From SAR116 cluster bacterium AG-355-O21 (GTDB taxonomy: Bacteria > Pseudomonadota > Alphaproteobacteria > Thalassobaculales > Thalassobaculaceae): a stretch of 64,000 nucleotides of DNA. Location of the stretch: the NCBI GenBank assembly GCA_003280605.1, contig QCEM01000005.1, positions 1-64,000 of the forward strand, written 5' to 3'. The notes beneath the pieces are model-generated. The model did no database searches. It was not told the DNA's origin and saw only the letters and a program-made list of their open reading frames with translations. Of this stretch, positions 7,441-16,685 are shown piece by piece. Positions within the stretch are counted from its first letter, which is position 1, and the number at the start of each line of letters is the position of its first letter. The translations under genes and the position numbers were made by a program.

Positions 7441-8690
7441 TGAATGCGCTGCGTAATTATGCTTTGGTGACCGGTGCTTACTGGGCGTTTACGCTCACCG
7501 ATGGGGCGTTGCGCATGCTGGTGCTGTTGCACTTTCATCAGCTTGGCTTCACCCCGACTGAGCTGGCAACACTTTTCCTGCTGTATGAATCCATGGGGGT
7601 CGTTACCAATTTCCTTGGCGGGTGGATTGGTTCCCGCTTCGGCTTGCGGGTTACCTTAATTGCCGGCCTTGGGGTGCAGATTTTTGCCCTAAGTATGCTG
7701 TCGGCGACAGACCCCGCCTGGACGATTGCATGGTCGGTCACCTATGTGATGCTGGCGCAAGCGCTGGCAGGGGTTGCCAAAGACCTGACAAAAATGAGCT
7801 CAAAATCAGCGGTGAAGTTGGTGGCCAGTGGCGAAAGTCAGTTGTTTCGCTGGGTGGCAATGCTCACCGGTTCGAAAAATGCCCTCAAAGGCGTTGGCTT
7901 TTTTCTTGGCGGGGTGCTGCTCGGTAGTCTCGGTTTTGCGGCCGCACTATGGGCCATGGCAGCGATGCTCGTTGCCGTGTTGAGCTTGGTTCTCATGGCC
8001 ATGAACGCAGACCTTGGGCGAGCCAAGAAAAAGCCCCGTGCCAGCGAGCTGTTTTCGAATTCACGTGATATCAATTACTTATCGGCAGCGCGGATTTTTC
8101 TATTTGCCGCCCGTGACGTCTGGTTTGTGGTTGGGGTGCCTGTTTACCTGTATGATCAGGCCGGTTGGCGCTTTGATGCTGTTGCCGGATTTATGGCACT
8201 CTGGGTGATTGGCTATGGCGGCGTGCAAGCGCTGGTGCCAAAAATTTTACCGAACCTGGATGGCCCCGGCAGCGCTGCCCGCGCCGCTACCGTCTGGGGC
8301 GCGATGTTGTTGTTATTGCCGGCAGCGCTGGCGATTTTAATGGATCCGGGATTAATCGGCCAACCAGCGTGGCAGCTTGAGTTAAGCTTGATTTGGGTGC
8401 TGATTGCCGGGCTGTTGGTGTTTGGCGTTGTCTTCGCCGTTAACTCGGCAGTTCATTCCTATCTCATCGTTGCATATTCCGATGCCGATAAGGTTGCCTT
8501 GAATGTTGGGTTTTATTACATGGCCAATGCGCTCGGCCGCCTGATGGGAACATTCCTATCCGGGGTATTGTTCCAATGGGGCGGCTTGGGTTTGACGCTT
8601 TGGACATCGGCAGGCTTGGTGTTATTGGCAACTGTTCTGACGCTGCCGCTGAACCGCACGCCTGCTGACCCCCAGCGCCGGCTGCCGTAA
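7440..8690 (+). CDS. arsJ: organoarsenical efflux MFS transporter ArsJ
   Basis: 416-aa inner-membrane protein of the major facilitator superfamily, with about twelve hydrophobic spans. The N-terminus (NYALVTGAYWAFTLTDGALR, LLYESMGVVTNFLGGW) and the loop AGVAKDLTKMSSKSAVKL match the ArsJ family as I know it. ArsJ exports 1-arseno-3-phosphoglycerate, whose breakdown outside the cell releases arsenate, so the pair gives arsenate resistance. The ATG at 7440 shares one base with the gapdh TGA, which implies translational coupling; an in-frame GTG at 7437 is an alternative start. The gene ends seven bases before the convergent pheT stop. Assignment rests on sequence pattern plus the diagnostic GAPDH neighbour. 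Confidence 0.87.
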   Translation: MNALRNYALVTGAYWAFTLTDGALRMLVLLHFHQLGFTPTELATLFLLYESMGVVTNFLGGWIGSRFGLRVTLIAGLGVQIFALSMLSATDPAWTIAWSVTYVMLAQALAGVAKDLTKMSSKSAVKLVASGESQLFRWVAMLTGSKNALKGVGFFLGGVLLGSLGFAAALWAMAAMLVAVLSLVLMAMNADLGRAKKKPRASELFSNSRDINYLSAARIFLFAARDVWFVVGVPVYLYDQAGWRFDAVAGFMALWVIGYGGVQALVPKILPNLDGPGSAARAATVWGAMLLLLPAALAILMDPGLIGQPAWQLELSLIWVLIAGLLVFGVVFAVNSAVHSYLIVAYSDADKVALNVGFYYMANALGRLMGTFLSGVLFQWGGLGLTLWTSAGLVLLATVLTLPLNRTPADPQRRLP

Positions 8691-8697
8691 GCAAAGC

Positions 8698-11103
8698 TTA
8701 ACCGCGCAGCTCGCCGCCACAGCTTTTTGCAACCGCTGCAACGATGCGGTCGGCGGCAGAATTGATTTCATCTTCGGTCAAGGTTGCCGTCTTCGGCTGT
8801 AAGGTCACCCAGATCGCCAATGACTTTTTACCGTCGCCGACACCCTTGCCCTGGTAGTCATCAAACAGACCGACACCGGAAATTAAGTCCTTATCGGCAC
8901 CTTTCGCGGAGCGCAGAAGGTTTTCGGCTGCGACGTCATGGTCAACGATAAATGCGAAATCACGCGTCACAGGCTGGAACGGTGATGGCGAGAGCATGGC
9001 TTTTGCATGGCCGCTGCGCTTTGACTTCGGCATCGGCACCCGCTCGATAAAAAGCTCAAAACCGACCGCTGGTGATTTGATATCAAGCTGTTGCAGAACC
9101 GCCGGGTGGATTTCACCAAACCAGGCGATGACATTTGGCCCAAGGCGCAAACTGCCGGAGCGTCCCGGGTGATACCAATCGGGAGCGTCGATGGAGACTT
9201 GCAGATTAGCTGTTGGCGCACCTAATTCGTCAAGCAACGCAATGGCGTCGGCTTTTGCATCATAGGCGTCAACGGCGCGGGCATCATGGCTCCAATGGCG
9301 CGGTCCGGTATCACCAATACGCAAGCCCGTTGCCATGATCGCCTGGCCCTTGGGGGTGTCGTCAGCATATTGCGGGCCAACCTCAAAGAGCGCAATTTCG
9401 GTCACACTTTGGTTGAGGTTCTGCGCCGCCGCCGACAATAAATTGGGCAAAATTGATGGCCGCATAACGTCAAGGTCACTGGAAATCGGATTGACCAGAT
9501 GCAGCGCAGGACTGCCGCCGCCAAAGCGTTTTGCCAAAGCCCCGGGCATGAACGAAAAGGTTACAGCTTCAACCATGCCGCGCCCGGCGAGGGTGCGGCG
9601 TGCTTTGCGAACTCGCTGCTGCGCCGGGCTAAGCGCCGGGCGACTGATCACATGCGGCCGGCTCAGCGATACCGCAGCAATTTTATCAAAGCCATTGATG
9701 CGGACGATTTCTTCGACAAGATCGGCTTCACCATCAATGTCACCGCGCCATGGTGGCGGCGTGACCTGCATTGTTTCACCGTCGCCGCTCACCTCAAAAG
9801 CCAGTGCGCCGAGGATACGCTTGGCGTCAGCTTCGCTAATATCAACCCCGCAAAGCGCTTTGATCCGTGAATGGCGAAGGCCAATTTGCCGCTGCCATTC
9901 CCGCCCTGGACCCGCCATCACAACTGTGCTGGCGGTGCCGCCGCAGATTTCCAAAACCAATTTTGTCGCCAGCTCGGTACCCCAATAGGGTGAGATTTGA
10001 TCGAGGCCGCGCTCAAAACGGTAACGGGCGTCTGACAGCACGTTTAGTTTGCGGCCGGTGGCGGCGACATTGGTTTCATCAAAGATCGCGACTTCCAAAA
10101 ACATATTTGTTGTATCGTCGCTGCAACCGGTCCGCTCGCCGCCCATGATACCGGCCAAATCGTCCGGTCCATGTTGGTCGCCGATGACAATCATTTCAGG
10201 ATCGAAATTGTATTCACGGCCATTCAAAGCGAGGTATTTTTCACCAGGTTTTGCGTTCCGAATAATGATATCGCCATCAACCTTATCGGCATCATAGGCG
10301 TGCAGCGGTCGGCCAACGTCCAGCATCACATAGTTGGTGATATCGACCAATGCCGAGATCGGCCGAAGGCCAACGGCGATCAACCGGTCTTGCATCCATT
10401 TCGGGCTGGGGCCATTTGTGACACCGCGAAAATAGCGACCGGCCACCAGCGGACAGAGATGCTGTTGGTCATCGGCAAATTCAATCTGCCAGTTGATTGG
10501 GCTGTCAAACTGACCGTCGACAGGGCTGCTATCCAACGGTTTCAAGGTGCCAAGGCCGGCGGCGGCCAAATCACGAGCAACGCCGCGAACACCAAGGCAA
10601 TCGGCGCGGTTCGGGGTGATCGCGATGTCGATAACTGGGTCATCAATGCCGGCGTAATCAACATAGCGGGCACCTACCGGGGCATCCTCGGGCAGGTCGA
10701 TAATGCCGTCATGATCTTCCGAGATCATCAGTTCACGTTCCGAACACAGCATACCGTTCGATGCTTCGCCGCGAATATTACCAGGCTTCAGTTCAATCCC
10801 GGTTCCGGGGATAAAGGCGCCGGCCGGGGCAAAAACCCCCTTCATGCCGGTCCGCGCGTTTGGTGCACCGCAGACAACTTGCACTGTTTCACCGCCAACA
10901 TCGACCATGCAAACCCGCAGCCGGTCGGCGTTTGGGTGTTGCTTGGCTTCAATCACATGGGCAATGGTGAAAGCCGTCAGCGCGGCACCGCGATCCTCAA
11001 CGCTCTCTAATTCCAAACCAAGCATGGTCAAAGCATCGGTGATTTCTTGCAAGCTGGCGTCTGTATCGAGATGCTCTTTCAGCCATTTGAGGGTGAACTT
11101 CAT
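8698..11103 (-). CDS. pheT: phenylalanyl-tRNA synthetase beta subunit
   Basis: 801-aa beta chain of the alpha2-beta2 phenylalanyl-tRNA synthetase. It has the N-terminal [15 protein letters not shown], then an EMAP-like tRNA-binding domain (about residues 40-150, with [11 protein letters not shown]), the B3/4 editing domain, B5 (around residues 400-480), a catalytic-like core, and the C-terminal anticodon-binding FDX-ACB domain ([15 protein letters not shown] onward). The length is normal for the family. Its ATG overlaps the pheS stop codon as ATGA (11100-11103), so the subunits are translated together. It is the last gene of the thrS-infC-rpmI-rplT-pheS-pheT series and meets arsJ convergently. 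Confidence 0.98.
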   Translation of the reverse strand: MKFTLKWLKEHLDTDASLQEITDALTMLGLELESVEDRGAALTAFTIAHVIEAKQHPNADRLRVCMVDVGGETVQVVCGAPNARTGMKGVFAPAGAFIPGTGIELKPGNIRGEASNGMLCSERELMISEDHDGIIDLPEDAPVGARYVDYAGIDDPVIDIAITPNRADCLGVRGVARDLAAAGLGTLKPLDSSPVDGQFDSPINWQIEFADDQQHLCPLVAGRYFRGVTNGPSPKWMQDRLIAVGLRPISALVDITNYVMLDVGRPLHAYDADKVDGDIIIRNAKPGEKYLALNGREYNFDPEMIVIGDQHGPDDLAGIMGGERTGCSDDTTNMFLEVAIFDETNVAATGRKLNVLSDARYRFERGLDQISPYWGTELATKLVLEICGGTASTVVMAGPGREWQRQIGLRHSRIKALCGVDISEADAKRILGALAFEVSGDGETMQVTPPPWRGDIDGEADLVEEIVRINGFDKIAAVSLSRPHVISRPALSPAQQRVRKARRTLAGRGMVEAVTFSFMPGALAKRFGGGSPALHLVNPISSDLDVMRPSILPNLLSAAAQNLNQSVTEIALFEVGPQYADDTPKGQAIMATGLRIGDTGPRHWSHDARAVDAYDAKADAIALLDELGAPTANLQVSIDAPDWYHPGRSGSLRLGPNVIAWFGEIHPAVLQQLDIKSPAVGFELFIERVPMPKSKRSGHAKAMLSPSPFQPVTRDFAFIVDHDVAAENLLRSAKGADKDLISGVGLFDDYQGKGVGDGKKSLAIWVTLQPKTATLTEDEINSAADRIVAAVAKSCGGELRG

Positions 11104-12176
11104 CCGTTTAACCCCTCGGCGATGGTTGGCACTTGTAACGGTAAAAAGCCGTAATGGCGCAGCCAGCGGAGGTCGCTGTCATAAAACGGCCGAAGGTCAG
11201 GGATGCCATATTTCAACATTGTTATGCGCTCAATGCCCATACCAAAGGCAAAACCTTGATACTCGTTCGGATCAACGCCGCAATATTCCAGTACCCGTGG
11301 ATGCACCATGCCGGAGCCAAGGATTTCCAGCCAGTCATCGCCGCCGCCAATTTTTAAACCACCGCCGTCACGGGAACAGCCGATATCAACTTCTGCCGAT
11401 GGTTCCGTGAACGGGAAATAACTGGGCCGGAAGCGGACCGGTAGATCGTCAACATCAAAGAATGCCCGACAAAAATCAATCAGGCAGCCTTTCAGGTGAC
11501 CCATGTGGGTTTTTTTATCAATCACCAGACCTTCGACTTGATGGAACATCGGCGAGTGTGTTGCATCATGGTCGGAACGGAAAGTTCGTCCGGGGACGAT
11601 GATACGAATTGGCGGTGTCACCTTCTCCATGGTTCGAATTTGTACCGGTGAGGTATGGGTCCGCAATACTTTGCTGCTGCCCTCGGCATCGGGGGGCAGA
11701 TAAAATGTATCGTGCTCTTGGCGTGCCGGATGGTCATCAGGAAAATTCAAGGCTTTAAAATTATAGAAGTCTGTCTCGATATCGGGGCCTTCGGCGACGG
11801 TGAAGCCCATTTCAGTAAAAATCGCTGTCAGCTCGTCAATGGTTCGGGAAATCGGATGGATCCGTCCCTGACCCTGGAACCGTGCCGGCTTGGTAACATC
11901 AATGCGTTCCGCCATCAGGCGGGCGTCAAGGGCAGCACTGTCAAGCACGGCGCGACGGGCATCAAGGGCAGACTGGACATCGTCTTTCAACTGATTGACG
12001 GCTTGCCCAAAGGCCCGCCGCGCGTCTGGTTCAAGACTGCCAAGGGTTTTCATCAACCCGGTGACATCGCCTTTTTTACCAATCGCCGCAACACGCACCG
12101 CATCCAGTTGCCCCGGATCGGCGGCAGCAACGATGGCGGCCAATGTCCGTTCGCGGATTTTGTCGATGGCGTCCAT
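11100..12176 (-). CDS. pheS: phenylalanyl-tRNA synthetase alpha subunit
   Basis: 358-aa catalytic alpha chain. Class II synthetase motifs are visible: motif 2 in [18 protein letters not shown] and motif 3 in [17 protein letters not shown], with the N-terminal coiled-coil tRNA-binding arm in residues 1-90. It charges tRNA-Phe together with PheT. A GGGAAGG ribosome-binding site precedes the ATG at 12176. A strong GC hairpin lies in the leader between rplT and pheS (12214-12243), where an attenuator would be expected, although no Phe-rich leader peptide was found. It is coupled to pheT by a four-base overlap. Confidence 0.98.
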   Translation of the reverse strand: MDAIDKIRERTLAAIVAAADPGQLDAVRVAAIGKKGDVTGLMKTLGSLEPDARRAFGQAVNQLKDDVQSALDARRAVLDSAALDARLMAERIDVTKPARFQGQGRIHPISRTIDELTAIFTEMGFTVAEGPDIETDFYNFKALNFPDDHPARQEHDTFYLPPDAEGSSKVLRTHTSPVQIRTMEKVTPPIRIIVPGRTFRSDHDATHSPMFHQVEGLVIDKKTHMGHLKGCLIDFCRAFFDVDDLPVRFRPSYFPFTEPSAEVDIGCSRDGGGLKIGGGDDWLEILGSGMVHPRVLEYCGVDPNEYQGFAFGMGIERITMLKYGIPDLRPFYDSDLRWLRHYGFLPLQVPTIAEGLNG

Positions 12177-12213
12177 TCCATACCTTCCCGATTTTGTCTG
12201 CTCTTTGACGCGA

Positions 12214-12243
12214 AAGCGGGGCCGTTTAAAAGCGGCCCCGTTT
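12214..12243 (-). terminator. hairpin in the rplT-pheS spacer (possible attenuator)
   Basis: Perfect 8-bp arms cggggccg (12217-12224) and cggccccg (12233-12240) around an 8-base loop; outer G-T and A-T pairs extend the stem to 12214-12243. It sits about 40 bases before pheS on the transcribed strand. The tail after the stem is CTTTCG, a poor U-run, so read-through is likely partial. A role as attenuator or processing site is inferred. Confidence 0.5.
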
Positions 12244-12290
12244 CAAGTTCCTATCAACGAGACGTCTGCCCCGATAATCCACGCTAGTCG

Positions 12291-12656
12291 TTAGTCGCTA
12301 GCGGCCAGGGCCGTTTGTGCTTGATCGACCAAGCTTTTGAAAGCGCCGGGTTCATGGATTGCCAAATCTGAGAGCACCTTACGGTCGACCTCAATGCCGG
12401 CGCGTTTTAAGCCATTCATGAACTGCGAATAGGTTAAGCCGTGCTGGCGCACGCCTGCATTGATCCGCTGGATCCACAGACCGCGAAAATCGCGTTTCCG
12501 CGTGCGACGGTCACGGTAGGCGTATTGTGCGGCCTTCTCGACTGCCTGCACCGCCGTCCGGAAAACATTTTTCCGCCGGCCATAATAACCCTTCGCACGG
12601 GCGATAACTTTTTTGTGACGGGCGTGCTGTGTGACGCCCCGTTTGACGCGAGCCAT
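12291..12656 (-). CDS. rplT: 50S ribosomal protein L20
   Basis: 121-aa L20, instantly recognisable from [18 protein letters not shown] at the N-terminus and [20 protein letters not shown] in the middle; length is standard. L20 binds 23S rRNA early in large-subunit assembly. In E. coli L20 also represses translation of rpmI and rplT by binding the leader mRNA; whether that holds here is unknown, but the spacer before rpmI is long and structured. The gene starts 12 bases after rpmI ends, so the two are one unit. Confidence 0.99.
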   Translation of the reverse strand: MARVKRGVTQHARHKKVIARAKGYYGRRKNVFRTAVQAVEKAAQYAYRDRRTRKRDFRGLWIQRINAGVRQHGLTYSQFMNGLKRAGIEVDRKVLSDLAIHEPGAFKSLVDQAQTALAASD

Positions 12657-12668
12657 GTCTGCGCTCCT

Positions 12669-12866
12669 TTAACCGTAGGGAAGGAATTTTTTGATAATCC
12701 TGGCATCCGGCTCCGACAGGATCATCGTTCCCCGAGCGCTGCGGATCATCTTTTGTGGACGTTTGCGCATGCCGTGCTGTTTACAGGCGACATTGCCGCG
12801 CACTTTCCCTTTGGCGGTCAAGCGGAAGCGCTTTTTGACCCCACTTTTGGTCTTAAGCTTGGGCAT
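12669..12866 (-). CDS. rpmI: 50S ribosomal protein L35
   Basis: 65-aa L35 with the typical [20 protein letters not shown] start and the basic [17 protein letters not shown] core. It is a structural protein of the large subunit. AAGGAGTGAGAA precedes the ATG, an excellent ribosome-binding site. It is followed closely by rplT and preceded by a 172-base spacer after infC containing two GC hairpins. Confidence 0.99.
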   Translation of the reverse strand: MPKLKTKSGVKKRFRLTAKGKVRGNVACKQHGMRKRPQKMIRSARGTMILSEPDARIIKKFLPYG

Positions 12867-12965
12867 TTCTCACTCCTTATTCTAGCGGTTCCGTTCTTTA
12901 CCAGCGAACCGGTAAGACGGTGAGACACCGGCCGGGCATGCCCTTTCGCCACGGCACGGTTGTAA

Positions 12966-12999
12966 GACCCTTGCGGGTCGCCGGGTTATACTGGCCCGG
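12966..12999 (-). promoter_or_regulatory. paired hairpins in the infC-rpmI leader
   Basis: Two adjacent small inverted repeats lie in the infC-rpmI spacer: gaccc/gggtc at 12966-12970 and 12975-12979, and ccggg/cccgg at 12981-12985 and 12995-12999. The rpmI-rplT leader is the known site of L20 autoregulation in enterobacteria, so an equivalent element is plausible. This is inference from position and structure only. Confidence 0.35.
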
Positions 13000-13038
13000 T
13001 GGTTCAGAATCAAGGGCCATGGTGACCCTGAGGCTGAA

Positions 13039-13575
13039 TTATCTTGGTGCCAGGATCATAATCATCTGCCGGCCTTCAAGTTTTGGCTCGGCTTCGACCT
13101 TGGCTTCTTCGCCGACATCATCGCGGACTCGGTTAAGAACATTCATGCCCAAGTCTTGGTGCGCCATTTCCCGGCCACGAAACCGCATCGTTACCTTAAC
13201 CTTGTCACCCGCATCCAGGAACCGGCCCATATTTCTTAATTTCACCTGATAATCATGCTCATCGATGTTTGGTCGCAGTTTGACTTCTTTAACTTCGATG
13301 ACTTTTTGGCTCTTGCGGGCGGCATTAAGTTTTTTCTGGGCCTCATACTTGTACTTACCATAGTCCAGAATTTTGCAGACGGGGGGATCGGAATTGGGTG
13401 CAATCTCAACCAGATCGAGCCCCTCTTGTTCGGCCCGGCGAAGGGCCTCGTCAACGGTCATAACGCCGAGCATGTCGCCGTCAGAGCCAATGCAACGAAT
13501 GGATCCATTGGAGATATCGGTATTAACACGCGGCCCGTCTTTTGCTGGTGTTTGGGCGAATGGTGGTCTAGCGAT
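13039..13575 (-). CDS. infC: translation initiation factor IF-3, ATC start
   Basis: 178-aa IF-3. The N-domain contains [10 protein letters not shown] and [18 protein letters not shown], and the C-domain ends [14 protein letters not shown]. The frame is open well past the ATG at 13473, but that ATG is internal to the conserved N-domain. Reading back, no ATG, GTG or TTG occurs in frame until an ATC at 13573-13575 preceded by AAGGAG seven bases upstream. IF-3 genes are known for rare starts (AUU, AUC, AUA), which make the factor discriminate against its own mRNA and so autoregulate. The first residues would then read [14 protein letters not shown]. It lies 33 bases after thrS. Confidence 0.95.
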   Translation of the reverse strand: MARPPFAQTPAKDGPRVNTDISNGSIRCIGSDGDMLGVMTVDEALRRAEQEGLDLVEIAPNSDPPVCKILDYGKYKYEAQKKLNAARKSQKVIEVKEVKLRPNIDEHDYQVKLRNMGRFLDAGDKVKVTMRFRGREMAHQDLGMNVLNRVRDDVGEEAKVEAEPKLEGRQMIMILAPR

Positions 13576-13582
13576 GGAACAA

Positions 13583-13588
13583 CTCCTT
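13583..13588 (-). promoter_or_regulatory. infC ribosome-binding site that decides the ATC start
   Basis: AAGGAG on the minus strand ends seven bases before the ATC codon at 13573-13575. It is the strongest Shine-Dalgarno sequence near the 5' end of infC and fixes the unusual start. Confidence 0.85.
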
Positions 13589-13608
13589 AGATGTTTTCAA
13601 AATTCGGT

Positions 13609-15537
13609 TTAAGCGGCACCGCCACCGGTGGGCATTGCCGCTTCACAGCTTAGTCTATGAATGGCCTCGTCAAGCGCAAGCACTTCTTGTGCTTTGCCGC
13701 CAAGACGGCGCAAGGCGACACTGCCGTCTTCGGCCTCACGATTACCGACTACGAGGATGGCAGGCACTTTGGCGTCACTGTGCTCGCGGATCTTGTAGTT
13801 GATTTTCTCGTTACGCAAGTCAAGGCCGACGCGCAGGCCGGCAGCCTTGGCGGCCGCCGCGACCTGACGGCCATAATCATCAGCGTCATTGGTGATGGTC
13901 GTGACCACCACCTGCAGTGGTGCCAGCCAAAGGGGGAAACGGCCGGCGTATTGCTCGATCAGGATCCCGATCCAACGTTCCATCGAGCCGATAATCGCTC
14001 GGTGCAGCATAACCGGGCGCTGGCGCTGGCTATTTTCATCGATGTAATGCGCGTCAAGCCGTTCGGGCAGAACAAAGTCAACCTGCAAGGTGCCGCATTG
14101 CCAATCCCGGCCGATGGCGTCACGCAGCACAAATTCCAATTTCGGACCGTAAAAAGCCCCCTCACCAGGATTTAATGTGTAATCCAAGCCGGCGGCCTCA
14201 ACCGCACCTTTCAGGGCCGCTTCGGCGCGGTCCCAGGTGGCGTCGTCGCCGGCCCGAACTTCCGGTCGATCAGAGAATTTGACGCGCAGCTCCTCGAACC
14301 CAAAATCGCGATAAACACTTTGCAGCAGGTCACAGAAGGCGACGCTTTCGGCCTCGACCTGATCTTCTGTACAAAAAATATGCGCATCATCTTGGGTAAA
14401 AGCACGGACTCGCATGATGCCATGCAAAGCACCCGATGGCTCATTACGATGGCAGGAGCCGAATTCCGCCATCCGCAGCGGCAGATCACGATAGCTTTTC
14501 AGGCGTTGGCGGAAGATTTGCACATGCCCGGGGCAGTTCATTGGCTTCAGCGCCAAGGTGCGGTCGTCTTCAGATTCCGCCGTGAACATGTTCTCGCGGA
14601 ATTTCTCCCAGTGGCCAGACGCTTCCCATAAACTTCGGTCAATTAATTGCGGGGTTTTAACTTCTTCATAGCCAACAGCTTCCAAGCGTGCGCGCAAATA
14701 GCTTTCGATGGCGCGATAGAGTGACCATCCCTTCGGGTGCCAAAAGACCGAGCCAACGGCTTCTTCCTGGATGTGGAACAGGTCAAGGTCCCGGCCTAGG
14801 CGACGATGATCACGTTTTTCAGCTTCTTCCAGCATATGCAGATGCTGGCGCAATTCTTTTTCGGTTCGCCATGCGGTGCCGTAGATACGCTGTAGCTGCG
14901 GGCGACTGGAATCGCCACGCCAATAGGCACCGGCAACATTCATCAGCTTGAAAGCATGACCAATCCGCTTCGTCGACGGCAAATGTGGGCCTCGGCAGAG
15001 ATCAAGGAAGGCACCTTGCCGGTAGAAGCTGATGGTCTCATCGGCGGGCAAGGATTCGACCAGCTCGACTTTGAACGGTTCATCTTCGGCGCGGTAATGC
15101 GCGATCGCTTGATCGCGGCTCCAAACTTCCCGGGTGATCGGTTCATCGCGGTCAACAATTTCATGCATGCGGGTTTCGATCGCCGCGAGGTCTTCGGGCG
15201 TGAACGGTGCTGCACGATGAAAATCATAATAAAAGCCGTTTTCGATTGCCGGCCCGATGGTTACCTGCGCGTCGGGGTAAAGCTCCCGTACCGCTTCAGC
15301 CATTACATGGGCGGCATCGTGGCGAATGATTTCCAGCGCATCGTCATCCCGCTCGGTGATGATCGCAAGCTGAACGTCGCTGGTGATTTCACGGTTTAGA
15401 TCCCATTGCTCACCGTTGACGACAACGGCCATCGCCGCTTTTGCTAAGCCAGGTCCGATATCGGCTGCAATGGCGGCGCCGCTCACTGGGCCGTCAAAGG
15501 AACGAACGGAACCGTCGGGAAGGGTAATGTCAGGCAT
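13609..15537 (-). CDS. thrS: threonyl-tRNA synthetase
   Basis: 642-aa ThrRS with all expected parts: N-terminal TGS domain (residues 1-60), the editing domain with [11 protein letters not shown] (the HxxxH site that clears Ser-tRNA), the class II core with [14 protein letters not shown] and [13 protein letters not shown] (zinc ligands from the Cys and the two His), and the C-terminal anticodon-binding domain from about residue 540. It charges tRNA-Thr in the cytoplasm. It is the first gene of the thrS-infC-rpmI-rplT-pheS-pheT cluster. The 208-base upstream region should hold the promoter; no leader repressor site could be identified with confidence. Confidence 0.98.
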   Translation of the reverse strand: MPDITLPDGSVRSFDGPVSGAAIAADIGPGLAKAAMAVVVNGEQWDLNREITSDVQLAIITERDDDALEIIRHDAAHVMAEAVRELYPDAQVTIGPAIENGFYYDFHRAAPFTPEDLAAIETRMHEIVDRDEPITREVWSRDQAIAHYRAEDEPFKVELVESLPADETISFYRQGAFLDLCRGPHLPSTKRIGHAFKLMNVAGAYWRGDSSRPQLQRIYGTAWRTEKELRQHLHMLEEAEKRDHRRLGRDLDLFHIQEEAVGSVFWHPKGWSLYRAIESYLRARLEAVGYEEVKTPQLIDRSLWEASGHWEKFRENMFTAESEDDRTLALKPMNCPGHVQIFRQRLKSYRDLPLRMAEFGSCHRNEPSGALHGIMRVRAFTQDDAHIFCTEDQVEAESVAFCDLLQSVYRDFGFEELRVKFSDRPEVRAGDDATWDRAEAALKGAVEAAGLDYTLNPGEGAFYGPKLEFVLRDAIGRDWQCGTLQVDFVLPERLDAHYIDENSQRQRPVMLHRAIIGSMERWIGILIEQYAGRFPLWLAPLQVVVTTITNDADDYGRQVAAAAKAAGLRVGLDLRNEKINYKIREHSDAKVPAILVVGNREAEDGSVALRRLGGKAQEVLALDEAIHRLSCEAAMPTGGGAA

Positions 15538-15745
15538 GACTCAATCTCAAAGAAACAATCAAAACAGGGAGGGCAACCAGGCTGGCGGCGTTCATGACGC
15601 CACAAATAACGCCATTCCGGAGCCGGTCAGCACCGAAATGGCCAAATAGTGTATAGGGCATGTGCTCGCATCACTGCCATCACGCGATTTCCTTGAGGAA
15701 ATAGGGTTGTACATGGGCTCGGCCACAAGTGCAAGTGGCTGCGGG

Positions 15746-16681
15746 TTAAACGGCACGACTGACCTGCATCGCGGTCCATACTTGGTCAACGCTGACATTC
15801 TGCAGATCATCGTTTTGCAAGACCGTTACTTGCGGCCCGCCAGGCTTATTTTTCTGCAGTGCGTCCAGCCTGCTAAAGAGCACGGTTAACGGGCAATCGG
15901 TGGCGGCAATAAGATGGATTGGGCCAGTGTCATTGCCGACCGCATGTTGTGCTCTCCTGGCCAATGGCGGGATATCGACAATCTTTGTCTGGGCCGTTAA
16001 ATCGATGCCGCCCGGCAGCCCATCAAGTAGCGCCCTAGCCAAGGGTTGTTCGCTTGCCCCGCCGATGATCACAGGGGTTATTCCATGCGCAATCAGACGT
16101 TCGGCAATGCTGCGGAAATGTGCTGTTGACCAGCGTTTGTCCAGGCTATGCGGTGATGAGCCAGGGACCATGAGGACAAAATTTTCAGGCAGGTTAAAGT
16201 GCCCGATATCGCCATCAATGGCGCTCAGATCTGTCAGCGGCACCTGCTCAATGCCGGCGATCGCCAGTTGCGCCCGCTGCCGGTCAACCGTGTGCTGGCG
16301 GTTTGGCCGTGGGTAGATATGTCGGTGGCTAGCCCCGCGGGCAATGCCGGACCAGCGGGGGTAGGGTCCAGGCCAAAACAGTCGAAAATAGCTGTTGCTG
16401 CGATCCGATGTTTGCAGATCATAAACCCAGCTAAAACCCGCTTCGCGCAATTGCTTTCGAAAAGCCAAAGAGCGACCAATCTGCCAAGGCCGCGGGTTTG
16501 GATCCGGCCAAATAACGTCAAACAGCCTGCTTGCTTCCAGCAGTTCGCAATAGGCCTGCCGCGTGAGGCAGGTCAGCTCAGCATCGGGATGCTGATCGCG
16601 GATGGCCTGCATCGGCCCAAGGGCAAATACCAAATCACCCAAGGCTCCCAATTTTATGACCAAAATGCGTTCTTTACTCAT
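15746..16681 (-). CDS. glycosyltransferase family 9 (heptosyltransferase-like)
   Basis: 311-aa GT9 enzyme. The N-terminus ERILVIKLGALGDLVFALG matches the ADP-heptose:LPS heptosyltransferase group, and the nucleotide-sugar site appears as AVGNDTGPIHLIAATDCP. The C-terminus carries SRLDALQKNKPGGPQVTVL, where sugar-phosphate contacts are made. It probably transfers a sugar onto lipopolysaccharide core in the cytoplasmic face of the inner membrane. The ATG at 16681 lies four bases after the stop of the preceding GT4 gene, so the pair is an operon. An in-frame extension to 16792 overlaps that gene and lacks family sequence. Confidence 0.87.
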   Translation of the reverse strand: MSKERILVIKLGALGDLVFALGPMQAIRDQHPDAELTCLTRQAYCELLEASRLFDVIWPDPNPRPWQIGRSLAFRKQLREAGFSWVYDLQTSDRSNSYFRLFWPGPYPRWSGIARGASHRHIYPRPNRQHTVDRQRAQLAIAGIEQVPLTDLSAIDGDIGHFNLPENFVLMVPGSSPHSLDKRWSTAHFRSIAERLIAHGITPVIIGGASEQPLARALLDGLPGGIDLTAQTKIVDIPPLARRAQHAVGNDTGPIHLIAATDCPLTVLFSRLDALQKNKPGGPQVTVLQNDDLQNVSVDQVWTAMQVSRAV

Positions 16682-16685
16682 GGCA

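Noticed and set aside
10171-11010. 279-codon open frame on the plus strand inside pheT
   Set aside because: It lies antisense to a certain pheT, has no family motif, and reflects codon-position bias of the real gene.
12898-13020. 40-codon frame in the infC-rpmI spacer
   Set aside because: Too short and unsupported to list as a gene; reported only as a possibility within the leader finding.
15687-15702. Small hairpin atttcc/ggaaat upstream of thrS
   Set aside because: Six pairs and no U-run; too weak to call as terminator or thrS leader control.
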